Below, in pieces: positions 54,404 through 62,503 of a stretch of DNA of 64,000 bases (position 1 is its first letter; every line of letters starts with the position of its first letter). The stretch spans positions 124,001 through 188,000 of the forward strand of contig CANNCP010000008.1 in the NCBI GenBank assembly GCA_947503145.1, given 5' to 3'. The stretch is from an uncultured Roseovarius sp. (GTDB taxonomy: Bacteria; Pseudomonadota; Alphaproteobacteria; Rhodobacterales; Rhodobacteraceae). The notes under the pieces are model-generated. The model saw only the letters and a program-made list of their open reading frames with translations, did no database searches and was not told where the DNA came from. A program made the position numbers and the translations under genes.

Positions 54404-55498
54404 ATGGATCGCCGTTCTTTCATCAAAACCGCTGGTGTTGCGGGCATCGGCTCAACCGCCGCTGCATTGGCCACGCCTGCTATTTCACAGGGCAACATGA
54501 CCTGGCGCATGGTCACTACCTGGCCCAAGAACTTTCCCGGTCTGGGTGTTGGCGCACAGCGTCTGGCCGACCGGATCACGACCGCCAGCGGCGGGCGGCT
54601 GACCATTCAGGTCTATTCCGCCGGCGAGCTGGTTCCACCGCTGCAATCGTTGGATGCGGTCATCGACGGCACCGCCGAGATGAGCCACGGCGCCGCCTAT
54701 TACTGGCAGAACAAGTCGCCGGCGCTGTCGTTCTTTACCGGCGTGCCTTACGGCATGACCTCGCGCGAACTGACAGCCTGGGTCCGCTACATGGGCGGTC
54801 AGGAAATCTGGGACGAAATCTATGATCAGTTTGGCGTTCAGGGCTTTTTGTCCGGCGATACCGGCACTCAGGCCGGCGGCTGGTTCAAGAACGAACTGAC
54901 CGGTGTCGACAGCGTCAAGGGCCTGCGTTTCCGCACTCCGGGCCTGGGTGGCCGGGTCTGGGAAAAGCTGGGCGTGACCGTCACCAACATGGCGGCGGGC
55001 GAGATTTTTCAGGCGTTGCAGGCCGGCACACTGGATGCCGCCGAATTCGTCGGCCCCTACAACGATCTGGCGCTGGGCTTTTATCAGGTGGCCAAGAACT
55101 ACTACTTCCCCAGCTTTGTCGAACCCGGGCTGGCGACCGAACTTGTCGTGGACAAGAAGAAGTACCAGGAACTGCCCGACGACCTGCAGGCGCTTATTCG
55201 TGACGTGGCACAGGCGGAATACGATCAGGTCGCCTCTGATTTCTACGCCAACGATCCACGCGCGCTGCAAACTCTGGTCAACGATCACGGTGTCAAGGTG
55301 CATCAATTCCCGGAAGAGATCCTGAAGGCAGGCGCGGACGCGGCCAAGGAAGTGATTGCAGGCCTGCGCGATTCCGAAGATGCGCTAGTCAGAAAGACCG
55401 CCGCGAGCTTTATTGAATCGCTCAACATCGTGCGCACACGGTCGCGGGACACAGATGGCGCCTTTGTTCAGGCCCGCGAGAAGTATTTCACCATCTGA
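54404..55498 (+). CDS. TRAP solute-binding protein, TakP-like (2-oxo acid type)
   Basis: A 364-residue binding protein with a twin-arginine-type signal (MDRRSFIKTAGVAGIG, cleavage near residue 28), so probably exported folded. The body resembles Rhodobacter TakP: YSAGELVPPLQSLDAVIDGT, TGTQAGGWFKNEL and GTLDAAEFVGPYNDLALGF, where TakP binds 2-oxo acids via a cation. Likely partners are the permeases at 56870-58836, which are unusually on the opposite strand and separated by an ATPase gene. A strong terminator follows. Confidence 0.86.
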   Translation: MDRRSFIKTAGVAGIGSTAAALATPAISQGNMTWRMVTTWPKNFPGLGVGAQRLADRITTASGGRLTIQVYSAGELVPPLQSLDAVIDGTAEMSHGAAYYWQNKSPALSFFTGVPYGMTSRELTAWVRYMGGQEIWDEIYDQFGVQGFLSGDTGTQAGGWFKNELTGVDSVKGLRFRTPGLGGRVWEKLGVTVTNMAAGEIFQALQAGTLDAAEFVGPYNDLALGFYQVAKNYYFPSFVEPGLATELVVDKKKYQELPDDLQALIRDVAQAEYDQVASDFYANDPRALQTLVNDHGVKVHQFPEEILKAGADAAKEVIAGLRDSEDALVRKTAASFIESLNIVRTRSRDTDGAFVQAREKYFTI

Positions 55499-55520
55499 TA
55501 CAGGGATGCGGTGAAAAGAT

Positions 55521-55552
55521 GCAAAGGCCCGTGCGTATGTACGGGCCTTTGC
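55521..55552 (+). terminator. Terminator after the TakP-like gene
   Basis: 12-bp perfect stem GCAAAGGCCCGT/ACGGGCCTTTGC with loop GCGTATGT. It stands 22 bases after the stop. A related sequence lies at 56700-56750. Confidence 0.8.
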
Positions 55553-55584
55553 AATAAATGATGCAAATCGCAGAGTAAGAATTT

Positions 55585-55725
55585 ATGGCGAAAGCGCCTA
55601 GAGACCCCGGAGCTCCCGAAGATTTATTCGAGAGCTCCGGGGTAAGCTATTTCTGGGACCATGCCTATATCCGCTTTGCGGGACGAAGCTGCCGTTGCGG
55701 TCCTACAGACGAATGGTTGCTTTGA
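55585..55725 (+). CDS. Possible 46-residue small protein
   Basis: An ATG-initiated frame of 46 codons (begins MAKAPRDPGAPEDLF, ends CRCGPTDEWLL). It contains a large hairpin (CCCCGGAGCTC at 55605-55615 with its complement at 55632-55642, and an inner CGAA/TTCG), which encodes part of the frame. No good ribosome site. It could be a real small gene, or a structured RNA element whose open frame is accidental. No family recognised. Confidence 0.2.
   Translation: MAKAPRDPGAPEDLFESSGVSYFWDHAYIRFAGRSCRCGPTDEWLL
55605..55642. terminator. Strong hairpin between the TakP-like gene and the ATPase gene
   Basis: Perfect 11-bp stem CCCCGGAGCTC/GAGCTCCGGGG enclosing a further CGAA/TTCG stem and a GATTTA loop. 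It may be a bidirectional terminator between the convergent genes. No T-run. Confidence 0.45.
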
Positions 55726-55739
55726 AACCAATAGCCCCT

Positions 55740-56525
55740 TCAGAATTGGGAGTTGTCTTCATCTCGAAGAGATTCGGCTATGAAGCCTTCTGGATCAACA
55801 GTGAATGATTGATAGAGCTTAAAGTGCTGAGTGTCTCGGTAATCAATTTCGGTGATACCGTGCCGAGTTACCTGCAAAACTCGTGCATTCGGCAAGGCCA
55901 TCAGTATTGGCGAATGTGTTGCCATGATAACTTGAGAATTGGCCCTTTCCTGGATGCGGTTCAATATCCGGAGGAGTTCAAGCTGCCGTTTCGGAGAAAG
56001 TGCGCTTTCGGGCTCGTCCATAAAGTAGATGCCCTGTCGCGACATACGCTCTTCGAAAAAACGAACAAACCCTTCACCGTGGCTCCACGACAAAAAGTCA
56101 GGCGCTGCGCCCCCGCCTTCCTGGGCGGCATCATCAAGGTAGCGGGCTACGGAAAAGAAAGATTCTGCCTTGAAAAACCAACCATTAGTCACTTTCGGTA
56201 ACCAACCCGCCCGCAGCACATCTGCGAGCTCAGCACCGCTTTTGTCGATGGCGTTTGAGTGATCTACCGGACGGTAACCCTTGCCGCCACCGGCCTCATC
56301 ATAGCCGCTCAGCGCGGCGATGGCTTCAATTAGAGTAGATTTCCCTGCGCCGTTTTCACCGACGATGATTGTCACTGGCGTAGTAAATCGAAGTTCAAAG
56401 CCTTGGCCTTTTAGCCACGGCAAATCGAAAGGGTAACCCGATTTTTCGGTTATCTTGTCGTCCAAAATGACCAGTCTCTGCAGGAATGGCGAAGGTAGGT
56501 TTGTTCCACTATTGCGACGAGACAT
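55740..56525 (-). CDS. AAA family ATPase (ABC/SMC-like, stand-alone)
   Basis: A 261-residue single-domain ATPase of the COG3910/AAA_21 kind. Walker A is VGENGAGKST (about 55-64), Walker B with the glutamate is IYFMDEPESALSP (about 167-179), and the switch histidine lies in VIMATHSPILMALP. There is no coiled coil or nuclease domain, so it is not a complete SMC or OLD nuclease. The gene and its flanks are more AT-rich than the surroundings and it splits a TRAP locus, which suggests transfer. The biological role is not known. Confidence 0.82.
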   Translation of the reverse strand: MSRRNSGTNLPSPFLQRLVILDDKITEKSGYPFDLPWLKGQGFELRFTTPVTIIVGENGAGKSTLIEAIAALSGYDEAGGGKGYRPVDHSNAIDKSGAELADVLRAGWLPKVTNGWFFKAESFFSVARYLDDAAQEGGGAAPDFLSWSHGEGFVRFFEERMSRQGIYFMDEPESALSPKRQLELLRILNRIQERANSQVIMATHSPILMALPNARVLQVTRHGITEIDYRDTQHFKLYQSFTVDPEGFIAESLRDEDNSQF

Positions 56526-56699
56526 TATTTCACGTTTCCAAACTTGTTGCTTCGATTACCTACATAAACGATAGGCAAGATTGTGACTTTCTAAGCTTCG
56601 CCTCAGATTTATTGAAGGCTCGCATTGCAGGGAGAAGCCGACACTGATGGTTGTTGCAGCATCAGTAACTTGGGCTCAAGCCAGACCTTAGCTGCATGC

Positions 56700-56750
56700 T
56701 GTATCATTTATTGCAAGGGGCAGGCGTATGTACGGGTCTTTTTATGCTTG
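56700..56750 (-). repeat. Diverged copy of the post-TakP sequence
   Basis: 56700-56719 matches the reverse complement of 55546-55565 at 18 of 20 bases, and GCGTATGTACGGG is shared exactly at 55533-55545 and 56724-56736. The two sites flank the ATPase gene. Confidence 0.55.
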
Positions 56751-56755
56751 TTAAA

Positions 56756-56798
56756 GCGTTCCGCCTTGAACCTGAGGCACTCAGTCAAGGCGGAATGC
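56756..56798. repeat. Palindromic repeat, 14-bp stem
   Basis: GCGTTCCGCCTTGA (56756-56769) pairs with TCAAGGCGGAATGC (56785-56798), 13 Watson-Crick pairs and one G-T. Its right half recurs at 59227-59248. Confidence 0.75.
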
Positions 56799-56821
56799 GT
56801 GCAACGGTCATATGTATCGCT

Positions 56822-56863
56822 GCGTTCCGCGAAAAGCTGTGATGCAGGTTTTTCGCGGAACGC
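56822..56863 (-). repeat. Palindromic repeat, perfect 14-bp stem, at the dctM 3' end
   Basis: GCGTTCCGCGAAAA (56822-56835) pairs with TTTTCGCGGAACGC (56850-56863). The unpaired GCTGTGATGCAG core resembles the inverted GCTGCATAACAGC at 61137-61149. Six bases separate it from the dctM stop, so it probably also acts as that gene's terminator. Confidence 0.75.
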
Positions 56864-56869
56864 TTTAGA

Positions 56870-58264
56870 TCAGCCGGCAATCAGCCGGGGCAGCCAGGTC
56901 ACGATCTGCGGGAACACGAACAGGATCGCGATTGCCAGGACTTGCAGGGCCACAAAAGGCAGGATGCCCTTGTAGATCGCCGAGGTGGGCAGGTCGGCCG
57001 GCGCCACGCCGCGCAGGTAAAACAGCGCAAAGCCGAAGGGTGGAGTCAGGAACGATGTTTGCAGGTTCACCCCCACCAGCACGCCCAGCCAGACCGGATC
57101 GACATCCAGCGCCAGCAGCACCGGGGCAGTGATCGGGATGACGATGAAGATGATCTCGAATGTATCCAGGATGAAGCCCAGCAGAAACATGATTGCCATC
57201 ACCATCGCGACGGCGGCCAGCGTGCCGCCGGGCAGGTCGGACAGGAATTCGTGTACCAGGTTGTCGCCGCCCATCATCCGGAACACGACAGAGAACACCG
57301 ACGCGCCCAGCAGGATCACGAATACCATGCTGGTGATCGACGCGGTGGTGATGACGGTTTCCCTGAGGATGCCCAGAGACAGCCTCCAGCGCAGTGCCGC
57401 CAGGATCATCGCGCCGACGGCACCGACCGATGCCGCTTCGGTCGGCGTGGCGATGCCGCCCAGGATCGAACCCAGCACCGACAGGATCAGCAGCAGTGGC
57501 GGCACCAGCGCCACCATGATTTCGCGGGCCAGATGCTGGCGTTCGTCGGCTGGCACCGGTGTTGCCGGACAGGATTTCGGATCGGTGATCGCCTTGAAGA
57601 TCGTAAAGAGCAGATACAGCGAAACCAGCATCAGGCCGGGCAGCAGCGCACCGGCGAACAGGTCGCCCACCGAAACCGGCGTGGGCGCGAAATTGCCCTT
57701 GGCCATCTGTACCTGACTGTTGATGCCCGACAGCATGTCGCCCATGAAGATCAGGACCGTTGAGGGCGGGATGATCTGGCCCAGCGTGCCGCTGGCGCAA
57801 ATCACGCCGGTGGCCAGTTTCGGATCGTACCCCGCCCGCAGCATCGCAGGCAGCGAAATCAGCCCCATCGTCACCACGGTGGCCCCCACCACCCCGGTCG
57901 AGGCAGCCAGCATTGCGCCGACCAGCACCACCGAAATGCCCAAGCCCCCGCGCAGGTTGCCAAACAGCTTGCCCATGGTGACCAGCAACTGTTCAGCGAT
58001 CTGGCTGCGTTCCAGCATCACCCCCATGAAGATGAACAGCGGCACCGCTACCAGCACCTCGTTGGTCATGAAGCCGATATAACGGTTGGGGAGAGAGCCG
58101 AAATTGCTGGGATCGAATACCCCGAGCCCCATGCCCACCGCCCCGAACATCAGCGACACTCCGGCCAGCGTGAAGGCGACGGGAAAGCCCAGCAGCAAAA
58201 AGCCGATCACGCCAAAGAACATCAACCCGGCGAGAAGCTCGCCGATCAGCACTGGATCCATCAC
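56870..58264 (-). CDS. TRAP transporter large permease (DctM)
   Basis: A 464-residue DctM-family permease of the longer form found with TakP-type systems (an extra loop at about 195-240). Helix-rich with VAVPLFIFMGVMLERSQIAE, LAASTGVVGATVVTMGLISL, the motif GTLGQIIPPSTVLIFMGDM and LNLQTSFLTPPFGFALFYLR-like end. It overlaps dctQ by four bases. It lies convergent to the TakP-like gene with the ATPase gene between. Confidence 0.9.
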   Translation of the reverse strand: MMDPVLIGELLAGLMFFGVIGFLLLGFPVAFTLAGVSLMFGAVGMGLGVFDPSNFGSLPNRYIGFMTNEVLVAVPLFIFMGVMLERSQIAEQLLVTMGKLFGNLRGGLGISVVLVGAMLAASTGVVGATVVTMGLISLPAMLRAGYDPKLATGVICASGTLGQIIPPSTVLIFMGDMLSGINSQVQMAKGNFAPTPVSVGDLFAGALLPGLMLVSLYLLFTIFKAITDPKSCPATPVPADERQHLAREIMVALVPPLLLILSVLGSILGGIATPTEAASVGAVGAMILAALRWRLSLGILRETVITTASITSMVFVILLGASVFSVVFRMMGGDNLVHEFLSDLPGGTLAAVAMVMAIMFLLGFILDTFEIIFIVIPITAPVLLALDVDPVWLGVLVGVNLQTSFLTPPFGFALFYLRGVAPADLPTSAIYKGILPFVALQVLAIAILFVFPQIVTWLPRLIAG

Positions 58265-58836
58265 GCGACCCCGCCTTTGGCCGGGCGCTGATCGTCGGTA
58301 TAGCGCATCAGCGTGGGCACCAGATCAGCCCGCCCGCCCAGGATCAGGATCGACCGCAGGGCCATCGCAATCCCTTGGAGTGCGATCAACGCCACGAAGG
58401 CGATGATAAAGGATTTCAGGATGAACAGCCCCGGCATGCCGCCGACATTGGCCGACGCCTCGGAATAGCTCCAGGCACGGATAACGAAGGGGATGGAATA
58501 CAGATAGACGATCCAGGTAAAGGGCAGCAGGAACACCAGCACGCCCAGCAGATCGACGATGGCGCGGGTGCGCATCCGCGCCGGGCGATAGAAAATGTCT
58601 ACGCGCACATGATCGTCCTTGAGCAGCGCGAACCCCGCCACTGCAGTGAACATTGCGCCGCTGAGCCAGATGTAGAGATCCTGCATCCAGACATAGCTGA
58701 CGGCAAAGACATACCGTTGCACGACGACCGTGAAACAGACGATGACCACGCCCAGCGACAGCCAGGAAAACACCTGTCCGACGATCCAGTTGACGCGGCT
58801 GATCGCCCCCGCGACAGCCCCCAGTATCCGCATCAT
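58261..58836 (-). CDS. TRAP transporter small permease (DctQ)
   Basis: A 191-residue DctQ protein with four helices (about 15-40, 55-75, 92-112, 140-160). YVWMQDLYIWLSGAMFTAVA followed by DDHVRVDIFYRP is the conserved DctQ element. The ATG at 58836 starts the gene, and its stop overlaps dctM. Confidence 0.88.
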   Translation of the reverse strand: MMRILGAVAGAISRVNWIVGQVFSWLSLGVVIVCFTVVVQRYVFAVSYVWMQDLYIWLSGAMFTAVAGFALLKDDHVRVDIFYRPARMRTRAIVDLLGVLVFLLPFTWIVYLYSIPFVIRAWSYSEASANVGGMPGLFILKSFIIAFVALIALQGIAMALRSILILGGRADLVPTLMRYTDDQRPAKGGVA

Positions 58837-59249
58837 TACGTGGCCTCCCGTGACCCTTCGCCGATCGCATGTCCGGGGCCGTATCTCATCGGTCCGGCAA
58901 TTGCGCCTGCGTTTTTACGTGGCCGCGATCCGCCGCGGATAGCCGGGCGATACGCAACAGTGAGGACACACCGAAATCGCGCGCCCACCACTTTGATATG
59001 CGCAGGCTGTGCAATCGGCAAGGTCGCGGTGGATCGTGACGGAAAAAACCTGATCAAACCGGGCAGGCGATTGACCAGCCTCTGCTGAAACTCTTGATCA
59101 GATAATCGGGCCAGACAGAGAGCTTGACGATCATGTAGCCGCCGCGCTCTGTGTCATACTCGCCCTTGGCTGAATGATGTATGTTTCGCGAATCCTGATG
59201 ACCGGGGGACTTGCGAAAAACCAGCGGCACTCGGTTAAGGCGGAACGCT
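58837..59249. other. Intergenic region upstream of dctQ
   Basis: 413 bases. It should contain the dctQM promoter. The distal part holds a possible 58-codon gene on the minus strand (59054-59230), and the end carries a repeat shared with 56777-56868. Otherwise nothing recognised. Confidence 0.5.
59054..59230 (-). CDS. Possible 58-residue protein, unrecognised
   Basis: A GTG-initiated minus-strand frame of 58 codons. The C-terminal half (GEYDTERGGYMIVKL, then WPDYLIKSF) looks more protein-like than random. The GTG lies within a repeat and there is no clear ribosome site, so this may be a truncated remnant. No family assigned. Confidence 0.22.
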   Translation of the reverse strand: MPLVFRKSPGHQDSRNIHHSAKGEYDTERGGYMIVKLSVWPDYLIKSFSRGWSIACPV

Positions 59250-59253
59250 TTAG
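59227..59253. repeat. Repeat overlapping the end of the DUF938 gene
   Basis: GCACTCGGTTAAGGCGGAAC at 59227-59246 matches the right half of the palindrome at 56777-56796 closely, and GCGGAACGCTTTAG (59240-59253) is identical to 56855-56868. The stop codon of the DUF938 gene (59250-59252) falls inside it. Confidence 0.65.
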
Positions 59254-59948
59254 GCGGTAAACTGGCACCAATCCTCGGGCGGGCGCGTCAGGGCCGGGGC
59301 GCGGGCAAGGAAAAAGAGGTTATTGGCCGGCATGTCCTCGACCGACACGATATCCAGCCGCCGCTCGGTCAGCCACCCGCGCAGATCGTCTGCATCCTTG
59401 TAACCGATCTCGGGGTCACTGGCGCGCAGGCTGGCGTGGAACCGGGCGTCGCCTTGGGATGTGGTGCGGCCCTGGCGCAGGAATGGTCCGTAAAGTGCAA
59501 GAAGGCCGCCGGGGGACAGAGCCGCGCGGGCCTGAGACAGCAGCATCAGCGTTTCGGCCTGAGAAATCAGGTGTAACAGGTTGATCACCAGGATCAGGTC
59601 AAAGCGTTGGGATGTTGCGGCCCAACGCGGCGCTGTTGCGTCGAGCGTCAGCGCCGGGTGCAGATTGGGCAGGGCCGCGGCGCGGGCATAGGCGTCTATG
59701 CTGGTCCGGCGCTCCGGGTCGATCTCGGACGGGTACCAGTCGAGGCCGGGCAGGGCGGTGGCCAGATGCACCGCGTGCTGGCCGGTGCCGCTGGCGATTT
59801 CCAGCGCGCGGCCTTCCTTTGGTGCATGCCGCGTCAGTGCGGTCGTAATGGCGTGCGCGTTGCGGTCCGCCGCCGGAGCGAAAAGGCGACCATCCTCGGC
59901 AGTCTGCGCGACCGACGCGCTGGGAGGGAGTTGTCTGCGTTTGGGCAT
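59250..59948 (-). CDS. DUF938 family SAM-dependent methyltransferase-like protein
   Basis: A 232-residue Rossmann methyltransferase-like protein of DUF938. SAM-site motif I is ALEIASGTGQHAVHLATALP (about 47-66), with DWYPSEIDP, DLILVINLLHLIS and LSPGGLLALYGPFLRQG further on. The characteristic N-terminal LFAPAADRNAHAI marks the DUF938 group; substrate unknown. The final codon and stop fall in a repeat. It follows the desaturase gene by 30 bases on the same strand. Confidence 0.85.
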   Translation of the reverse strand: MPKRRQLPPSASVAQTAEDGRLFAPAADRNAHAITTALTRHAPKEGRALEIASGTGQHAVHLATALPGLDWYPSEIDPERRTSIDAYARAAALPNLHPALTLDATAPRWAATSQRFDLILVINLLHLISQAETLMLLSQARAALSPGGLLALYGPFLRQGRTTSQGDARFHASLRASDPEIGYKDADDLRGWLTERRLDIVSVEDMPANNLFFLARAPALTRPPEDWCQFTA

Positions 59949-59978
59949 GATCGGGACCTTTGCGCCCGGTGGAAGTGT

Positions 59979-61028
59979 TCAGGTTGCGGCGTTGGCACGT
60001 CGTACGCGCGCGGCTTGCGAGAATGACAGCAGTCGTTTGCTCTTTTCGTCCCACAGGTGCAGTCGGGCGCTGGCGATGCTCTGACGTATCGTCAGCCGGT
60101 TGCCATCGGCCAGTTCGGCATGGTCGCGCAGAACTTCGGGCAGGCGGTAGAACGGGATTCGGCTGTAGAGGTGGTGCACGTGATGAATGCCGATATTCGC
60201 GCTGAACCAGTTCAGCACCGAGGGCAGGATATAGTGCGAACTGCCATGCAGCGCCGCATCGTGCAGTTTCCAGTGTTCGTCTTCGTCCCAATAGGTGGTT
60301 TCGAACTGGTGCTGAACATAGAACAGCCAGACACCGGCCGTTGCCGCCAGCAGGGTCGATGGCAGAAAGATCAACAAGATCGGCATGATGCCACCGAAAT
60401 ACACGACCAGGGACAGGGCGGCGATGATCGCCACATTCGTACCCATCGCGCTCAGCCAGTACCGGGCATTCTCCATCACCCCGAGAGGCAGGCGGTTCTG
60501 CAGGAGGAACAGATACCCCGGCCCCAGACCAAACAGGATGATGGGATGCCGGTAGAGCCGGTACATCAGGCGCGGAAACCACGTCATGGCCTTGTACTCA
60601 TCTACGGTCAGGGTATGGACATCGCCCATGCCACGCTTGTCCAGGTTGCCCGCGCTGCTGTGGTGAACGGAATGGGTGTGCCGCCAGACGTCATAGGGCG
60701 TCAGGGTGAACACGCCGATGGCCCGGCCCAGCCAGTCGCTGACTGTCCTGTTGTTGAAAAACGCACCATGGCCGCAATCGTGCTGGATCGCGAAGAGGCG
60801 TAGCAGAAAACCCGCATTGAGAACCGACAGGGCAAAGGTCAGGACATAGCTGTAGGACAATGCCCACCACGCCAGCGCCCACAGAAGGACAAAAGGCACG
60901 AAGCTGACGCTCAGCTCGAACGCGCTCTGGATCTGCCTGGGCTGCCGATAGGCTGCGAGTATCCTGACCCAGTCGCGCGGCGCGCGGGTGGTCGTCTGCT
61001 GTTTCTCAACGTCGAAGGTATCTGCCAT
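59979..61028 (-). CDS. Membrane fatty-acid desaturase
   Basis: A 349-residue di-iron desaturase. The three histidine boxes are HDCGHGAFF (about 86-94), HTHSVHH (about 120-126) and HHVHH near residue 290, with hydrophobic helices between them. This histidine pattern is typical of acyl-lipid desaturases; the double-bond position cannot be told. ATG 61028 is used; the frame runs 58 codons upstream through repeat DNA without similarity. No delta-9 ferredoxin partner is adjacent. Confidence 0.88.
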   Translation of the reverse strand: MADTFDVEKQQTTTRAPRDWVRILAAYRQPRQIQSAFELSVSFVPFVLLWALAWWALSYSYVLTFALSVLNAGFLLRLFAIQHDCGHGAFFNNRTVSDWLGRAIGVFTLTPYDVWRHTHSVHHSSAGNLDKRGMGDVHTLTVDEYKAMTWFPRLMYRLYRHPIILFGLGPGYLFLLQNRLPLGVMENARYWLSAMGTNVAIIAALSLVVYFGGIMPILLIFLPSTLLAATAGVWLFYVQHQFETTYWDEDEHWKLHDAALHGSSHYILPSVLNWFSANIGIHHVHHLYSRIPFYRLPEVLRDHAELADGNRLTIRQSIASARLHLWDEKSKRLLSFSQAARVRRANAAT

Positions 61029-61114
61029 GCTGTTTCTTTTTATTGCTTTAATGATGTTTCGCGCCCATTCCGGGGCGATGATTGGCCAGCGCGGAACAAA
61101 TGCGGAAGCCGTAT

Positions 61115-61172
61115 GTTTCGCGGTGTTTCCCAAAAGGCTGCATAACAGCTTTTTTGCAAAACGCGTTAAGAG
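61115..61172. repeat. Diverged member of the palindromic repeat family
   Basis: The core GCTGCATAACAGC, inverted relative to the 56822 copy, is enclosed by CAAAAG/CTTTTTTG and GCG/CGC pairs, and AACGCGTTAAG ends the unit as CGCTTTAG does in the other copies. Confidence 0.45.
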
Positions 61173-61350
61173 TTCGGATAAACCACCTGCCAAACATAGC
61201 AAGCCGTAACTTCGGGCCAGGTCGAGAAATCCGGCAACCGACCGCCCATGACTGTCTTTTCGGTTCCGAGGCCGGGCAATTTCCGCAGGTCACGAATCCG
61301 TGACCGGGACGTATTGGCGGGGTTTCGTGCGGCATTTGTCTTCGGTCCAT

Positions 61351-61379
61351 AAAAAGACCCCGCACAAGGCGGGGTCTTT
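61351..61379 (-). terminator. Rho-independent terminator of the BMP operon
   Basis: On the minus strand AAAGACCCCGC pairs with GCGGGGTCTTT (11 bp, 5-base loop), followed by TT. It lies 20 bases after the BMP gene stop. Confidence 0.9.
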
Positions 61380-61398
61380 GATACCTCGGTCGACCCGT

Positions 61399-62472
61399 TT
61401 ATTGTGGGATGGTGCCCTTGATGCCTTCAACGTAGAAGTTCATGCCGAGCAGTGTGTCGTCATCGGCGTGCTGCCCTTCTTCAAGCCACACCGATCCGTC
61501 CTGCTTGTTGAGCGGCCCGGTGAACGGGTGCTGCTCTCCTGATGCGATCGCATCCCTCAACGCAAGTGCTTCTTCCTTTACCTCCGCCGGGACGCGGTCG
61601 GTGATCTCGCCGATTACGACCATGCCGTCGTCGATCCCGGCCCAGGTGTCCTGGCTTTCCCAGGTGCCGTCCATCACAGCGCCGACGCGCTCGATGTAAT
61701 AGGGGCCCCAGTTGTCGATAATCGAGCTAACCCGTGGGGCGGGCTTGTACTCGGCCATATCGGAGGCCTGACCGAAGGTGATGATATCGCCCTTGGTCTT
61801 GGCCGCAGCGCTTGGTGCGGTCGAATCGGTATGTTGCAGGATCACGTCGTTACCCTGTTCGATCAGCGCGGTTGCGGCATCGGCCTCTTTCGCCGGGTCG
61901 AACCAAGTGTAGGCCCAAATGATATTGAATTCGATATCCGGATTCACCCTCTTGGCCTGGATATAGGCCGCGTTGATACCCCGGATCACCTCGGGGATCG
62001 GAAAGGAGCCGATATAGCCGATCTTGTTGGTCTTGGTCAGCCGACCTGCCAGCACACCCAGCACCGAGCGCCCCTCGTAGAAGCGGGCAGAGTAGGTGGC
62101 GAGGTTGTCGGCACGCTTGTACCCTGTGGCATGTTCGAATTTCACGTCCGGGAACTTGGCCGCGACATTGACCGTCGAATCCATAAAGCCGAAGGACGTG
62201 GTAAAGATGATGTCGGCTCCACTTAGCGCCATCTGGGTGATCGCTCGTTCCGCATCCGCCCCTTCGGGCACGCTTTCTTGGTAAATGGTTTCGACCTTGT
62301 CGCCAAAGTGCTCTTCGACCGCCAGACGGCCCTGATTGTGCTCGTAGGTATAACCACCATCACCGATAGGGCCGACATAGATAAAGCCGACCTTGGTCTT
62401 TTCCTCGGCAATGGCCGTTCCGGCCAGTCCCAGCGCCAAAACGGCCCCGGTCAGCAATCTAGTGAATTTCAT
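61399..62472 (-). CDS. BMP-family ABC transporter substrate-binding protein
   Basis: A 357-residue basic-membrane-protein (Med/BMP) type binding protein, usually for purine nucleosides. Signal peptide 1-22 (cut after AIAE). Features: VGFIYVGPIGDGGYTYEHNQ, GADIIFTTSFGFMDSTVNVA, YSARFYEGRSVLGVLAGRLT and the ligand-site WAYTWFDPAKEADAATAL and QHTDSTAPS. Last gene of the minus-strand cluster; the ABC ATPase is expected just beyond the window end. Ligand is inferred. Confidence 0.9.
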   Translation of the reverse strand: MKFTRLLTGAVLALGLAGTAIAEEKTKVGFIYVGPIGDGGYTYEHNQGRLAVEEHFGDKVETIYQESVPEGADAERAITQMALSGADIIFTTSFGFMDSTVNVAAKFPDVKFEHATGYKRADNLATYSARFYEGRSVLGVLAGRLTKTNKIGYIGSFPIPEVIRGINAAYIQAKRVNPDIEFNIIWAYTWFDPAKEADAATALIEQGNDVILQHTDSTAPSAAAKTKGDIITFGQASDMAEYKPAPRVSSIIDNWGPYYIERVGAVMDGTWESQDTWAGIDDGMVVIGEITDRVPAEVKEEALALRDAIASGEQHPFTGPLNKQDGSVWLEEGQHADDDTLLGMNFYVEGIKGTIPQ

Positions 62473-62503
62473 TTTATTTCCCCCTTTGTGTTCAAGTTCT
62501 GCC

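Larger units (their letters stand above)
56526..56869. other. Repeat-bearing intergenic region
   Basis: 344 bases without a credible gene. The part next to the ATPase start is AT-rich. From 56700 it holds a sequence related to the TakP terminator, then two large palindromes (56756-56798 and 56822-56863) just before the dctM stop. Confidence 0.6.
61029..61398. other. Intergenic region with repeat and terminator
   Basis: 370 bases upstream of the desaturase gene. It contains a diverged member of the palindromic repeat family at 61115-61172 and the terminator of the BMP gene at 61351-61379. No gene recognised. Confidence 0.55.
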
